Origin: Branchiostoma floridae
Taxonomy: Eukaryota; Chordata; Leptocardii; Amphioxiformes; Branchiostomatidae
Direction: 5' to 3'
NCBI RefSeq assembly: GCF_000003815.2
Contig: NC_049980.1
Location: 9,141,594 to 9,205,593 of the forward strand
Length of the DNA: 64,000 nucleotides
A model generated the notes under the pieces. It was not told the DNA's origin. It saw only the letters and a list, made by a program, of their open reading frames with translations, and ran no database searches. This document shows positions 1-12,700 of this stretch, piece by piece (positions within the stretch are counted from its first letter, which is position 1; every line of letters begins with the position of its first letter). A program made the position numbers and the translations under genes.

Positions 1-325
1 TATTTTTTAGTACTCAAATTTTTTTCTGCCTACTCGTTATGATTTTCACTATGAAAGTATTGTCAAAACTTGACTCGCCAATAAGTCTTAAAACTCCACT
101 ATCATTGGAGTCATCTAGGGACAAATGTACATGGGTCATAGCGTGATTGGAAGTATTTTTTATCATATCATATTACGTTATTTCTAATATCTGTGATGTT
201 GAGTCTGAGATTGTAAACTGAATGTGTACACCATACCTAAAACATCACAAGTTCGTTTCCAGTCCCCAGATCGACGACAAAACTTTTCAGGTAAGAACCT
301 TACTTTTTGCTTTGTCTATTTTTAT

Positions 326-425
326 NNNNNNNNNNNNNNNNNNNNNNNNNNNNNNNNNNNNNNNNNNNNNNNNNNNNNNNNNNNNNNNNNNNNNNNNNNN
401 NNNNNNNNNNNNNNNNNNNNNNNNN
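326..425. other. Assembly gap (100 N)
   Basis: Run of 100 N. Open frames crossing it are artefacts of the unknown bases. Confidence 0.99.
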
Positions 426-1046
426 TACGTAGTAGATGTTCTTAGATTTTTTCAATTCACCAATGTTATACTGCATAGTGGGCAAGTCTGCACGGCAGAC
501 CACTGGTATCGTTTTGTAGTTTTCTTCGTTTTGTCGTGTTTTCTATGAAGATTGAAAAGGAATGACAGCTATATCGCCCTAAGTGATATGAGTGCAAAAA
601 AAAAGTATATATTGCTGCTGAAGTCGATATGCAAATCGCCAATTTGTAGGCGAATTTACCAATTATACCTCGTTATCCATTGCAACTGAAGGCATCCAAA
701 CAAGAGCCACGTATTTGTTTTGATTTCTCTTGACTTTTCAAAGCTGAAAAAGCCCGGTACCCTGTATAGTTCGTGTATTCTGTACAGTAACCCGCCATAG
801 ATTACGGTAAGAAAATGGAAAACTTGGTTGGGTTTGCTTTTATAAACTATGACAAAATGTATAGCATGGTGAGAAGTAGATCGAACATACCATGTTATAG
901 AAATGTTTAATTTCAAACCCCATGTTTGCAAAATTGCAATTTGCAAAAATAATGAAACACACAGCAATCATTTTCCCCTAGAATCTTTGACCGCATTAAC
1001 ACCAAAGTACTAATCAAAAGGCTGAACTGACGCTAAATTTAACGGC
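426..1046. other. Intergenic, nothing recognised
   Basis: AT-rich sequence. The longest open frame (656-967, minus) has no recognisable domain and no splice context that would make it a gene. Confidence 0.6.
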
Positions 1047-1215
1047 GTGTGTGGCGTAACTGGTAGAACGTTGGGCTCGGAACCTAGAGATCCCTCGACC
1101 GAGTCCGATACTCGCCGTACCCCCTACGTCGTGCCCTTGGGAAAGGCACTTTACTCGACCTTCTCCTCACTTCACCCAAGTGTAAATTTAAAATGTGTAC
1201 CTAACTACAGCCAGG
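1047..1215 (+). repeat. tRNA-derived SINE-like element
   Basis: The first part has a tRNA-like A-box (TGGCGTAACTGG near 1052). It is followed by the module TTGGGAAAGGCACTTTACTC, then TCCTCACTTCACCC and AAGTGTAAAT. A diverged copy of this second module lies at about 28955-29012. The combination of a tRNA-like head and a conserved tail suggests a SINE. The B-box (near TCGACCGAGTCCG) is poor, so the copy is probably old. Confidence 0.55.
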
Positions 1216-2361
1216 GAGGTAAAGGACTACCTTTACCTTCTGTGTGTATATGGCACTGTTAAAATAAGTTAGTACTCAACTTGATGGCAGTGCCACATTG
1301 TCCTCGTCTGTTCAAATGCACACAAAAAAGCTTATCCAGAAAAAAAGTCTACTTAGTCCCCCAAACCATCGCAAACTTGACATACTTCCTAACGTTACAG
1401 TTGTGCTGGATATATTTGAATTCAGTCCTCTAAATTTCAACGAAAAAAAAACGTTAAGACGCGTTCGCAAAAATTACTGAAACACTCGGTCGCGTTGGTT
1501 AAACAGCGACATGAAAATGAAATATCGTGTTATTAGTGCAACTCAACATAAACCCACCATGACTAGGACCGAACATAATTACACACGGTTATTTGACCTG
1601 ACCTTGAGGTTTTCTAAGGACATGTCCTTGTTTTTTTTTCGTTGCTTCTGGAGCCATACGGCCATCATTTTGGAGCAAAAGTGATCAACCCTGGCCAATG
1701 TCCCCATTTTTGCCAAATTCTACGATCCCCGTACCCCCGTAGGATGCCTGGTTGAGGCGAACTGGGACAGAACATAATGACCACGCGCACACAGCTACCT
1801 GACCTTGGGGTTTTCCAAGAACATGTCCTTGCTTTTGTTACCTCTGGCGTCATACGGCCATCATTTTCTCGAAAAAGTGAGCAGAAAATACACAGTAATG
1901 GGGCACCTCCGGCGCGGACACAATGGGATGCAGATACAAAATCTCGTCTCACGAACAACACAAAGACGTCAAATTGTTTCAATTACCAAGGAGGTTGCAC
2001 ATATAGATTAGTCCGAATGACATCAGATCATCTCAGAGTTTATAATAATGATAATTAGTCAGGGTTGTCCATTCTCGTTTAAAATTAGCTCGCTTCTGAA
2101 AGAAGAATTCCGTGCTCAATGTGTGGGTAAACGTGGGAGAGTTGTAGAGTTATTACTAGTACATGTACTATTATAATAGTTAGTATTAGTAGTCTGGTAT
2201 GACTGAAGTCGGAATGACATCAGTAGACAAATCTTTATCATGATGCTAAAGTTCCAGTAGAGAGACGTAAGTTGGCAATAGTACGTTCTGCAGTGTTAAG
2301 TACACATTGTGAGACGTCACATCTTGGTTAGGTATTAACATGAACTATATCTAAGAACTCT
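1216..2361. repeat. Intergenic with a ~199-bp-spaced direct duplication
   Basis: Two diverged copies of about 125 bp lie at 1555-1682 and 1757-1880. They share the order GAACATAAT, TGACCTTG(A/G)GGTTTTC, ACATGTCCTTG and CATACGGCCATCATTTT. The spacing of corresponding positions is about 199 bp. No gene is supported here. Confidence 0.6.
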
Positions 2362-2365
2362 CTCT

Positions 2366-2450
<85 letters not shown>

Positions 2451-2481
2451 ATATACATATATATGATATATATATACATAT

Positions 2482-2525
<44 letters not shown>

Positions 2526-2580
2526 TCCTCCCTCCCTCCCTCCCTATCTATCTATCTCTATCTCGCTCTCGCTCTCTCAC
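2362..2580. repeat. Compound microsatellite (TC)n-(TA)n-(TC)n
   Basis: A (TC)n tract is followed by (TA)n with interspersed CA, then a second (TC)n tract, and finally TCTA and CCTC blocks. It is simple sequence; the open frame through it is a low-complexity artefact. Confidence 0.95.
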
Positions 2581-3391
2581 TTCAGGTGATTTTGGTACTT
2601 CTTTCCACCATATTTCCCATGTATGTGTGTGTGCATTGTTTTTGCCCACTCTTCACTGATCATTTATAAACAAAGAATGTCCTCCACATATCTTTATGAT
2701 TGTCTTACGATCTACGAAAGCTCTGTTGAGTCTAAAAGATCACACGCTTGAGTGCCCAGTGACTATGGACTAGACGGGGGTACCGGTGCAGATATGACTT
2801 CTTTGTGCATATGCATGCGTAGTGTCTTTAAGACACAATACCAGTGTCGGGCGGGGCTTGATCAGATATGCTGTTGTTCGTGTCTGAACAGACGACAGGG
2901 ACTCTACAGTCGGTAACACTGTGAGTAGACATTCTCTCTGTAATACGTGGTCGTAGATCTTCTATGCCATACTTTGGTGTCGCTTCAGAAGTAGGGGACA
3001 AATAATTGCATGTCAGGGTTTCGTAATATTCCATTATCACAAACTCCGTTTCCCATTTACACCATTTTGGGTGAATAACTCATACTAGTTGGCTGTGAAG
3101 CCTGGCACCTTTTTCTATGAAACATGACAAAAAGTATGATTGTAAGATACGGGGGAAGAATCAATAGCCCTAATATGTATGATAAATATTACTCAAAGTA
3201 CAGAATTTCGGACACCAAATCGGGAATTAAGGCAGATTTAAAATCATGGCACGTACAAACGTCGTACACCGCCACCCCACCCACCCCAGAAACTCGGAGA
3301 AACTCGGTCCGCACCAACGCCAATGTGCGTTTGGATCGAAAACAAGTAAAACATTGCCGTTAACATACTATTAAGCACCATTTTACGGCTT
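2581..3391. other. Intergenic, nothing supported
   Basis: No gene or clear repeat boundary is seen. A stretch at 2840-2960 weakly resembles 7975-8040 (shared GTGTCTGAACAGAC, then TCTGTAATAC), which suggests fragments of an old repeat. Confidence 0.5.
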
Positions 3392-3733
3392 AAGCTAAGG
3401 GCACAACCCGCCGAAGGTTCAATTTGTCCGTACGTTTTTTGGGGGCCCCGTGGGAGGCCACGTCCGCCACGTATTTCTGAAAACGTTCAGGTGGTACAGG
3501 GCAGGCGCGTCGCCTGTACTGGCACCTACGGGGGGCGAATCCGCAGCCCGATGGCACACAAAGTTTTGCCTGCACGTAAAGCTATACGGCGTGTCTGCGT
3601 GTTCCCAAATACGTTGGATTCCCTACGAGTTCGTACGCTTACCACTTACGGATCCCAAAAGATTGCCCAAGTTTTGGAACGTAGACAGCACGTATTTGCA
3701 CGTACGTACGGCGGGTTGTGCCCTTCCTTAGCT
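3392..3733. mobile_element. MITE, family A, copy 1
   Basis: The left end AAGCTAAGGGCACAACCCG pairs with the right end CGGGTTGTGCCCTTCCTTAGC, apart from a two-base insertion in the right arm. The interior is GC-rich and rich in CGTACG-type palindromes. A close second copy lies at 21231-21564 inside the peroxidase gene. There is no coding capacity, so it is a non-autonomous inverted-repeat element. Confidence 0.85.
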
Positions 3734-4363
3734 GTAAGTAAGTTGACGGCCAAACGACTGTTGTTTTTTTAGTTCGATAACACGGCAGCACAATAAGGGG
3801 TGCCGATGCCAAAGGCATTTTTTCGTTCGGATACCGATCGCGTATCAGCAACAAGATGTTTAGACCCGTTCACAAAAACGACTGTTAAACTCTTGTTTGT
3901 CGAAAAGCGAGACATCCTGTTCATTCAAACAGTACGCAACTCATGATCAACTGTGATGTACAGGTAAGAGCACAGTAGCTACATGTACAGACACACGGTA
4001 AGCTGGCGTAAGTTCGGGGTTGAGTTATCGCGGCATATTTCTGTTGCTTGCGGTGGCACCGCCAACATTTTGGCGCAAAACTGAGCAGTAACTAGAAAGG
4101 CAACATTTTTTCCCCTTTTGTCAAGCTACTCACACACAATGCTATACCCTTAGGCTCGCCCTATTGTATTGTGTGCGAGTTAAGAAAATCTACTTGATTT
4201 TTGGACCTGGTTATACTATTGTCTAATTATGATATGATTATACTATTGTATACCATTAGGCTCACCTGATACTTCTGTGTTCAAGAAAAAAAAAGGGTTT
4301 GCTATAAAAATTGCTCATATTAACACAAACAGCTTAAATCTAACCTATCAAGGATCTGATTGA
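3734..4363. other. Intergenic, nothing recognised
   Basis: AT-rich. A short duplication of TATACTATTGT- and CTTAGGCTC/ATTAGGCTC-type phrases is visible around 4145-4270. No gene is seen. Confidence 0.5.
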
Positions 4364-4601
4364 TTATACCCCTATCACATTTGGCAAAAATCGATCGGAC
4401 GACTATTCTGTGGCAATAGCCCGAGCCTCGCTTATAATGATAACTTTATTGCACAACAATTGTACAAGGTACAAAGTATGGCTTATATGTGACAGGGACG
4501 GTTTTCAGGTGAAAAATGCGCGTAATCCTCTGTCGATCTTAAATATGGCCGATCTTCCATCGATACGCCCGAAGATCGTGGATAATGTGACAGGGGTATA
4601 A
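4364..4601. mobile_element. MITE, family B (TTATACCCCT termini)
   Basis: Left terminus TTATACCCCTATCACATT; the right terminus, reverse-complemented, is TTATACCCCTGTCACATT, 17 of 18 identical. The interior resembles the right part of the element at 24296-25117 (GAGCCTCGC, then a GACAG/GACGG phrase, then CCGAAGATCGT). It contains a 44-bp insertion at 4437-4480 with its own target duplication. Confidence 0.8.
4437..4480 (-). mobile_element. 44-bp LINE 3'-end insertion with 7-bp TSD
   Basis: The insert is flanked by GCTTATA at 4430-4436 and 4481-4487. Its reverse complement (CATACTTTGTACCT, then TACAATTGTTGTGCAATAAA) matches the 3' end of the LINE fragment ending near 6497. The related MITE at 24296-25117 lacks the insert at the corresponding place. 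This is what an extremely 5'-truncated retrotransposition event would leave. Confidence 0.75.
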
Positions 4602-4976
4602 CTGACAGAAGAAGAAAAAGAATGCATCAGCAAAAACAACATGTTTTCTGCAACGGACAAAACATAGATACCCAATTTGACGAGACGCCTCGGGGTATAT
4701 GCGTACGTGCTCGAACAAAGGCATTGTCAATGGAACATACCACTCAAAAGCGCAACCGCATCCTCTCAGTTTTGAGTGTCCGTTTATGTTGCGCTTTGTG
4801 CCATAACATCTCTGACAACATTGTCAAAATCTTTGTTAAGGTATTCCTTTGTGTTCTTAAATCAATTTCAAAGGAAGGATGTGAGTACCTGTCTCTAAGC
4901 AGAGCAGGGAGCGTCATGAAATTCACCCGTGTACACCTGGTCACAGCTCACTTGTTCTTGTCTCTCACGTAACTTA
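4602..4976. other. Intergenic, nothing supported
   Basis: A 116-codon frame at 4622-4972 (+) has no recognisable domain and overlaps an opposite-strand frame of similar quality. It is not annotated as a gene. Confidence 0.5.
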
Positions 4977-5949
4977 AGGTGGGTTTACACCTGCGTATAT
5001 TTTCAAGTGCGCGTGAGTTCCGCATGAAATTTTGTCAATACGCGGCCGAACGCCCAACAATTGGAATTTTTTTGGAATAAATTAAATTGTACGTCGAGCC
5101 CATCTGGCGTTTAAATTACGACTTCAGCGTTTTCATTTCGCATGAGATGCGTATGATTGCAACTGAAATGCGCAACAAAATTTTCCGTACTGCGAATAGA
5201 TTCGTATGGGGTACGTATGTTGGGCGTTTTCCGGACGCACACAACGTCTACCGACCGCATGCCTGACGCACCTGGTGCTAACTGCATTCCAAACGCATTT
5301 CAGGTGTGTCAGAGGAACAGTTTGTGTTGCATATACTTTTGTTTGCGAGCATTGCCAATAGAGTATTTTTGTTAGAGGAACCCTTTGTACTACGTATGCC
5401 TTTGTTTACAGGCAGTGCAAGTAGAACATTGACAAGTAAACAGTGAAGAGATTTTTTTTATTCAGTTGCGAAGCAGTAAAGCAGTGACACTGTGCTTTTA
5501 CAGAAATGTGGGCCATCATTTACCTTAAGAAATTATGTGCACTGTTAAGATTGTGTTTGTTTTCACTTTGTCCTAAATGATTTCCCCTATCATCTTAGTA
5601 TTTCAACTACTATAAAAATCACACTCATACACACCACAAAACGTATTCAAGATCTTTATCAAACACGTAAATTAAACAATTATGAAACCTTACGCCCTCT
5701 TTCAAAGTTGTAATATGGCTCTACATTGCACCTTTATATCATGTGGTTCTACACACAAAAAAAGTGCCATTATCAGCAAATTAAGTCAAATATCTGTTAC
5801 ACAAAATGGCACGTGTGTCACACAAATTGACCCAGTGCTTGAGCAGGTTCCTCTACATCTTCCCGTCCCTGGAGGCTCTGTTGGGACCAGTGTCCTGCAT
5901 TCATGGTGTCCTGCAAGTTGTGACCATCTCTCCATGCCCCCGGTACACA

Positions 5950-6497
5950 TTCGTCAGTCCTGGCCTGGATCTGACATCATAAACCGGAAGATTCCAAAAA
6001 ATCCCTATCGACCAGAGGGTTTGTCCATTCTGTCCAGAGCTAATAGAAGACGAATATCACTTTATGGTTGTATGTCCCAAATATTCCGATATACGCAATT
6101 CTCTATACAGAAGGCTGTCATTTTGTACACAAGGATTTATCCAAATGGACCTGAAGTGCAAATTCAAATACATAATGACATGTGACAATCCCTGCATGGC
6201 AGATATAGGAAAATATATCAAAGAAGGTTTAGACATTAGAAATTCCCCAAATGATTGTAAAAGCCTCCAATGATTGTAAGAAACTTATCCCATAATACAA
6301 CTCCTGTATTAGTTAGATAAGCCTTAACTAAAGTTAAGAGGTACAAAGTATGGCATCTACATAACTACAGTGCTATAAGCACTGTAGTTATGTAGATAAA
6401 AGTATGGCATCTACATAACTACAGTGCTATAAGCACTGTAGTTATGTAGATGCCATACTTTGTACCTCGTACAATTGTTGTGCAATAAAGTTATATA
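5950..6497 (+). pseudogene. Non-LTR retrotransposon 3' fragment (ORF2 C-terminus and 3' UTR)
   Basis: Read in one frame, about 6005-6273 encodes a LINE ORF2 C-terminal zinc-knuckle segment: VCPFCPELIEDEYHFMVVCP, a C-x2-C, H, C arrangement usual in this class, then IGKYIKEGLDIR. The 3' UTR ends in TTGTTGTGCAATAAAGTTATA, which also occurs in the 44-bp insert at 4437-4480. Only the 3' part is present and upstream frames are broken. The clade (CR1/L2-like or other) cannot be fixed from this piece. Confidence 0.7.
6340..6467. repeat. Duplicated palindrome in the LINE fragment's 3' UTR
   Basis: The hairpin ATCTACATAACTACAGTGC/TATAA/GCACTGTAGTTATGTAGAT occurs twice in tandem. The outer sequence GTACAAAGTATGGC is mirrored by GCCATACTTTGTAC, so the whole block can fold into a cruciform. 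Confidence 0.85.
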
Positions 6498-7024
6498 CAT
6501 CTTGAGATGATTTTTTTTGTCTGGAGTCAGATGCACCTTCGTATTTATTCCAAATCTGGAGTGTGCGTCGATCACGCTATCAGTACGCGTAGTATGCGCA
6601 AAGCGATCGCAGAACGCACGGTACTAAATCGTGATCTATGTGTGCATTCATTATACGGTCGCTCATGGTGCGTTGTGTCTGCGCTGTAAGAACGCTATGT
6701 ACTCGCATTACCGCGATTTCCGCGTATTACTGCGTGTAAAGCGCAAACATGTAGCGTCTTCATAGCGCAATGGACCGACGTGGGACCACTGTATTGCGCA
6801 TCCATAACGAATGATAGTTTTGTGCATGTCCAAAACTATCAGACGAACTGGGCGTATATTTTCGTTTGCCTGCGTTCGTGAAACTTTCTAAAGACGATTC
6901 AGATGCGATAGAGGTGCGACTTGTGCGTGCGGCCGCGTATTGAAGAAATTAGTCAAAATGTCGAAAAATGTCAAAACGGAACTCATGCGGCATGAAAATA
7001 TACGCAGGTGTAAACCCACCTTTA

Positions 7025-9733
7025 GGCCCCATTTCCACTAGACGGCGACCGCGATGCGCTCTCACTGCGATGCATGCGCTCTCACTGCGACCTAAATAGG
7101 ATATCTGTAACCTTTGATTTCATACTGGGTATACCATACAGCATGTAAAAGTGTGACTGAGAGGACAAAAAAAACACAGCACCGTCCTGGTGGAAGGGGG
7201 ATATAAGTTATTCTGACAATGACGTAGCATGTCCGAAATTATCACAATGATTTTAATTTTGAAGGGCATTGAAAGCATCACAGTTTATAGTTCACGCCGA
7301 CATTTGACTAACACCTCGTTTCCGGGTTAGACCGGGACATTTTGAATGCCCCTCGTTAACTACAACAGAACAAAAATGCATGGTAACATGTCAATCAACA
7401 AGCCTACATTTCAGTGATTTGTAGGGTAAATGCTGTATAATCCCTGGTGTCCCCAGTGATGACCCCATGAGGTTAAGGGATATAAGTGAGATGGCCATGG
7501 GGTCAGTTGCATGGAGTGAGATGCCGACACGTGGGTTGGACAAGTATGTTACCTCTTGCGTGTTGTTGGGTCGTCAATGCACCATGTCCATGATTTGACA
7601 CATAATGACATAATTACATACCCGACAGTCCAACGATTTCACACTGGCTACACAGACTTCTTAAACAACTGTCTTCGCTAACTAGAAAAAGCTTAGTGTA
7701 CACATAGCACATAATTATGAAAGTCTACGAATATAACTATCTGTCCTTAATTCACCTTAAACCTAAGTTCGTCTGTTAGATAAGTATGTAACCTCGTACC
7801 CGTTGGGTCGGCACTGCACTATATCAAAGTCCATTATCTTACACTGTCAGTCAAGTGATTTGATTTCACACTGGGTACACAAACCTCAAAGACAAAGTGG
7901 GACAGAGACAATATGAGTCAGGCGCGGTGCACACTGTAGCGTAGTTTTGACGTCACAACGCCTTTGGCGTTCAGGTAATTGTGTCTGAACAGACTACAAT
8001 TGGTGACACTACCGTGAATTGACCTCCTCTGTAATACAAGGTTGCAATTTTTTTTGTATACTAAATGTTTGTTCTATGTCATTAGTTGGTGTGGACATAC
8101 CTGAATTGATATCCTATGTCGGGTATGTTCTTTGATTGCTTCTTTCCACCGATTTCATACTGCATGGTCTAATGCAGGCCTGGATACGTAGAATATCATT
8201 CCTTTCCACCAGACTACTGCCATTATTTTGATGGTTTGATGCACGTAGACCACCATTTAATTCCACCGGATTGAAGGTATTGTTGCTTACAATGTAGATA
8301 GCCAACTTTCTGTGAAAGTCACTTGCACCTAACGTCAAAGTATGCATGACTTGACACAAACGTCTAAGAATGTAGTATTTTAAGAACTAGAATTCCTTGA
8401 CCTTGTTGTCTTTCCATGCCTTGTAAAGCACTGTACATGTGTGTAATGTCTTCGACCCCTAACGACCTGAATCGTGTACGTCAGATGTGACCATTCAGTA
8501 GTTAAACATCTTCAGAAGTGGACAGACTGGTACGTGCAATTGTCCTCAATTAGTGTCGTGCCAGGTGTAGCATTGTACTGTCTCTAAGGTTCATTTTGTA
8601 GAAAGGTCAGCACTGAACTATTTTCAAGATTATCGCCCATTTTATATGGATCAGGTGGGGCATATTTTTCATACGAATTCTAGATTTTAGAGGTGTTCTA
8701 TAACCGTGAACATAGTTGTGAACATATTAGTTTGTTTTTTTTTAATTTCGTGCTATATTTACCTAGTCACACGGCATGAAAATTGACCGGCGTGTTGACT
8801 AGTCTGCGAGCTCTGTGTGGCATTTTTGACGGTGACGCGCCCGGAAGTGGTGTTCTCTCTATCATTTTATAGATCGACTAAATCTTTCAGGTGCCCCTTT
8901 CAACGTGAAGGGTTAAATCTTCAGGTGGGAAATAGCCTTGAGTCTCCGGCGATTTTTCATTGACCTTTTGGTGATTAATTCGGCCTTCGACAATGTGAAA
9001 TTTGAATGAATGGATTGCACTGATAACGTACTCGGTTATTTGGCCAAGGACATCGTGTAGTCTATTTTCGATGGCGTATGTAGTTTTAGGTTTGTGTTTG
9101 TATTTTGTGTTGTTTTTTTTTTCTGATTTAAGAAGCTGTGAATGGATTGCCATGAATAATAACGTTCTCGGTAAGCCAAAGGCGTTATACAGTATATATC
9201 ATGTCATTAATTATACCCCTGTCACACTGTAGACGACCTTCGGGGGTACTCCTGGATCGCTGGAAGGTCGGGCGATCGACAGAGGGTCTTAATTTAAGCC
9301 TAGAATAGACCCTGTCGTATTGCTAGAGGCTTGGAAATTAATCTATTCTTAGTTTTAGTGCTATAGTGACCATCATCCGAATTTTGAAGGTTTTTAAAAT
9401 CGATTTGAATCGTCAGACTGACGCCGAATGTCCATGCAATGTCGAATTTTTAAGCGGTGAATTGTGCACTGATATCCCAAGTACCCACCACAATATTCAG
9501 CTGCAGCTTCTCTCCGCTCCAATACATGGTTATTGTCAATAGAGTGCCTACACAGAGGAAAATGACCGACCTTCTAATGATACAAGACTGAATGCTAATT
9601 CTTATATGGAAAAGGATAAGAATCTATGAAAAGAAAACTAAGAAAACTATGGACTGACTAAGGGAACACGATTATGGAATAGCATTTTTTTTGTATTATT
9701 GTAAATAACTATGCGTTATGGATTGACCTCTTG
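7025..9733. other. Intergenic with diverged repeats
   Basis: No gene is supported. Phrases such as AAGTATGTTACCTC/AAGTATGTAACCTC and GATTTCACACTGG(C/G)TACACA recur at 7545-7660 and 7780-7880, indicating an old tandem duplication. TTATACCCCTGTCACACT at about 9210-9230 is a single terminus of MITE family B without a partner in view. Confidence 0.5.
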
Positions 9734-12700
9734 ACCTCCTCCAAACCTTTTTTTTTTTTTTATTGTCAATGATGAATAATAATACAGAACAACGCAGAGC
9801 CTCCATCCCTTACATATCAAGACATCATGTACATATCATGTAGCTGTTATTATGTCATTATACTCGTTATCATTTTAGTTATCAAATCATCACATCGTAT
9901 CAGTTCACCATAATATTATGTGTAACACATTATATCATATATGTAACACATTATATCATATCATTATCATAGTTTACCTCATATGTGAAAATTGGGTCAT
10001 TTACACATGTCAACATTTCAAACAATTATTATAACATTATCATCATTTTAGCATTATTATGTAAATACATCGTACCATCTTATCATATTATTATTGTAAC
10101 AAAATCAAATTAAACACAAGGTTCCCCACTTACCCCGATGCTTCTCCAGCTTTCCTCTCCGAGATGCAATAAGACATTCCGTTTTTTCAAAAGTAGATAT
10201 CAGTTTTTTAAAGGCCTGGAAGTTTATTGTTTTTAAACGTCTACACCTGAAAATGAAAACTTTGCCTAACAAAATAATCAAATTTTTTAGGGGGGTCGTA
10301 TCTTGACATGTATCTCCAAATATGATTATAAAGGGGTTAAGGTTACAGTCTATAGAAGTTTGTACTTGTAGCCAACTCTCTACCTCATTCCAAAAAGGTA
10401 CTACGTGTGGACACTCCCAGAAAACATGAATATAGGACTCTACATCATCGTTACAGAAAGAACAGGAGCTAGAATCTACCAATTTCCATATATGTAAAAT
10501 TCTGTTACAAGGTAAAAATTTGTTGATTAAACGATATTGAAAATATCTAGTACCGGGATCAATAGTGCATCTATATAAATTTGTAAATACTTCCCGCCAT
10601 GGTATATCTTTATCGAAATAATAAAACCAAGAAAGTCTAGTATTATGTGCAACACTGACCTCGTTCATGGACGTAAGAAAGTAGATATACATGCTTTTGT
10701 TGATCTTTATGTTTCGTAACCATTTATAATTTTTTTGAAAGGGCAGGCACACAAGGTCTTTCCGCTTCTCAGTGCTAAGTATTTTTTTCCATTTACCGGG
10801 AATAGCTGAAATAAGTTGTAGATATCTATGTTGGTCACAAGCATTTGGGTAGTTTATACTGAACTCATCATAAGACATAAAATTACCGTTCGGGGATAGC
10901 AAGTCATTTATGAAATAGATATTTCTATTCAGAAAAGAAGTCATACAAACAGTTTTACCATCAATGATAATATTAGAGTTTAAACAAATTACTTGCTGTC
11001 GTATATTTGCCGGCGTCGTGGGCTCTTGCTGAAATTTGAACCAGGCCATAAACACTTCAGAAAAAAATCCTTTTAAACAAAGGTTTTTCCGAAGACAACT
11101 GGTAAAAGGGAAATAAACTATGACTAAGTTGAGGGTGGAAGACTGTTACCCAAGAGGAGAACCACTCGGGATGAGAATAAAGTTTAGGCACCCATGAAGC
11201 TTTTATAGAAGTGTTGAATGCACGTAAGTTTTTTAAATTAAGTCCTCCGTTTTCAAATTCATTGTATAATACCTTCCGTGCAACTCGTTCCGGACCGTCG
11301 TCCCAAATAAAAGAAAATATCTTCTTTTCATATTCTTTGAAAAAGGAATCATTAGGGGATGGTAACACTTGAAATAAATTCGTAAACTGGGGAACCACCA
11401 AGGTGTTAATAATAACAATTTTACCATACAGGGACAAATATTTATTCTTCATAGGGCGTAATAATCTATCTAGTCTTCCCAGACGGGGTTCGAAATTAAC
11501 GTTTGTGATTAAGTTTAAATCAACAGGGATATTGATGCCTAGAAGGTCGACATCCCCGTCAACCCACTGTATCGGTAGATGGGTGGGCAAACGAAAATTA
11601 GATAACTTCAAGGGGCCTAATCGTAATATTTTGCATTTATCTACATTTAAAGAAAGACCTGAGATGTTGGAAAAACGCTCTAAATCAGACAACAAGGCAT
11701 AAAATGATTCTAACTTTGGTTCGAACGGAAAATTTGAATCGTCGGCATATTGTGATATCTTTGTAGTCTTTTCGTATATCCTTAATCCCCGTATGGAATG
11801 ATTAGACCTGATCTTAATAGCAAGCACCTCCACCGCCACGAGAAAAAGATAAGGGGACAATGGACATCCCTGGCGAACTCCGCGATATAAATTGAAGGGG
11901 TCTGAAATGTAACCATTGTTTATAACGCAACTCGCTGTTTTTTTATATAAAACCTTTACCCATTTAATTAGTTGTGGACCAAAGTTAAAGAATTCTAAAC
12001 ATTTAAACATGAAATCCCACCTCAACGAATCGAATGCTTTCTTGAAATCAGCTACAAATATTAACCCAGGTTTGTTCTCTTGATCGTAATGCTCTATTGT
12101 ATCTAATAATCTTCTAATGTTGTCGCCTATATACCTATCCTTAATAAACCCAGTCTGATCCTCTCCAATTATGTCCGTGATTACATGTTTGATTCTAAGA
12201 GATATGCATTTTGAAAGTATTCTCGTGTCACAACCTAAAAGGGTAAGCGGGCGCCAATTTCCCATGGCGGTTGGGTCCTTGTCTATGCCTTTACTGTCTT
12301 TTTTGAGTAGCAATGAAATCAATCCTTTTCTTTGAGTTTCTGACAGATATCCATTAACAAACGAATAATTAAAACAAGTTAACATAGGCTTTTTAAAGAC
12401 ATCAAAAAAATTCTTATAAACTTCTACAGGTATACCGTCAAGCCCTGGTGATTTCCCAGCCTGAAATGAATATATTGCATTTTTCAATTCTTCTTCACTT
12501 ACTAGACCTTCACAAAGTTGCTGTTGCTCGTCTGATAAACGTTTATCGTAGTCCTCGGGGAAAAAAACAGCACAATTTACATCAGAAAGAGGCATTGGAA
12601 TATCTTCAAAAGAGTAAAGTGCAGAATAAAAATTAACCTGATCAGAAAGAATGTCTTTTGGATTACATGTTACCTCACCCGAGGGCCTTTTGAGTCGTTG

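Larger units (their letters stand above)
4977..7021. mobile_element. Harbinger-like non-autonomous DNA transposon (~2.0 kb)
   Basis: The ends are a perfect 29-bp inverted repeat starting AGGTGGGTTTACACCTGCGT. Similarity continues inward as GAGTTCCG and CAATACGCGGCCG. Both sides are flanked by TTA (4974-4976 and 7022-7024); a 3-bp TWA duplication is typical of PIF/Harbinger. The subterminal regions are rich in TGCG/CGCA words. No transposase frame is seen. A LINE 3' fragment and a palindrome lie inside. Confidence 0.8.

Noticed and set aside
1047-1120. Possible intact tRNA gene
   Set aside because: The A-box is acceptable but the B-box and acceptor stem do not fit; the conserved downstream tail marks it as SINE-like.
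2463-2669. Frame through the microsatellite
   Set aside because: Ser/Leu/Ile repeats are the translation of TC and TA tracts.
4622-4972. 116-codon frame as a small gene
   Set aside because: No domain, no initiation or splice context, and a competing frame of similar quality on the other strand.
5682-6185. 167-codon plus-strand frame
   Set aside because: Runs through a LINE 3' fragment in the wrong frame; the zinc-knuckle frame is the meaningful one.
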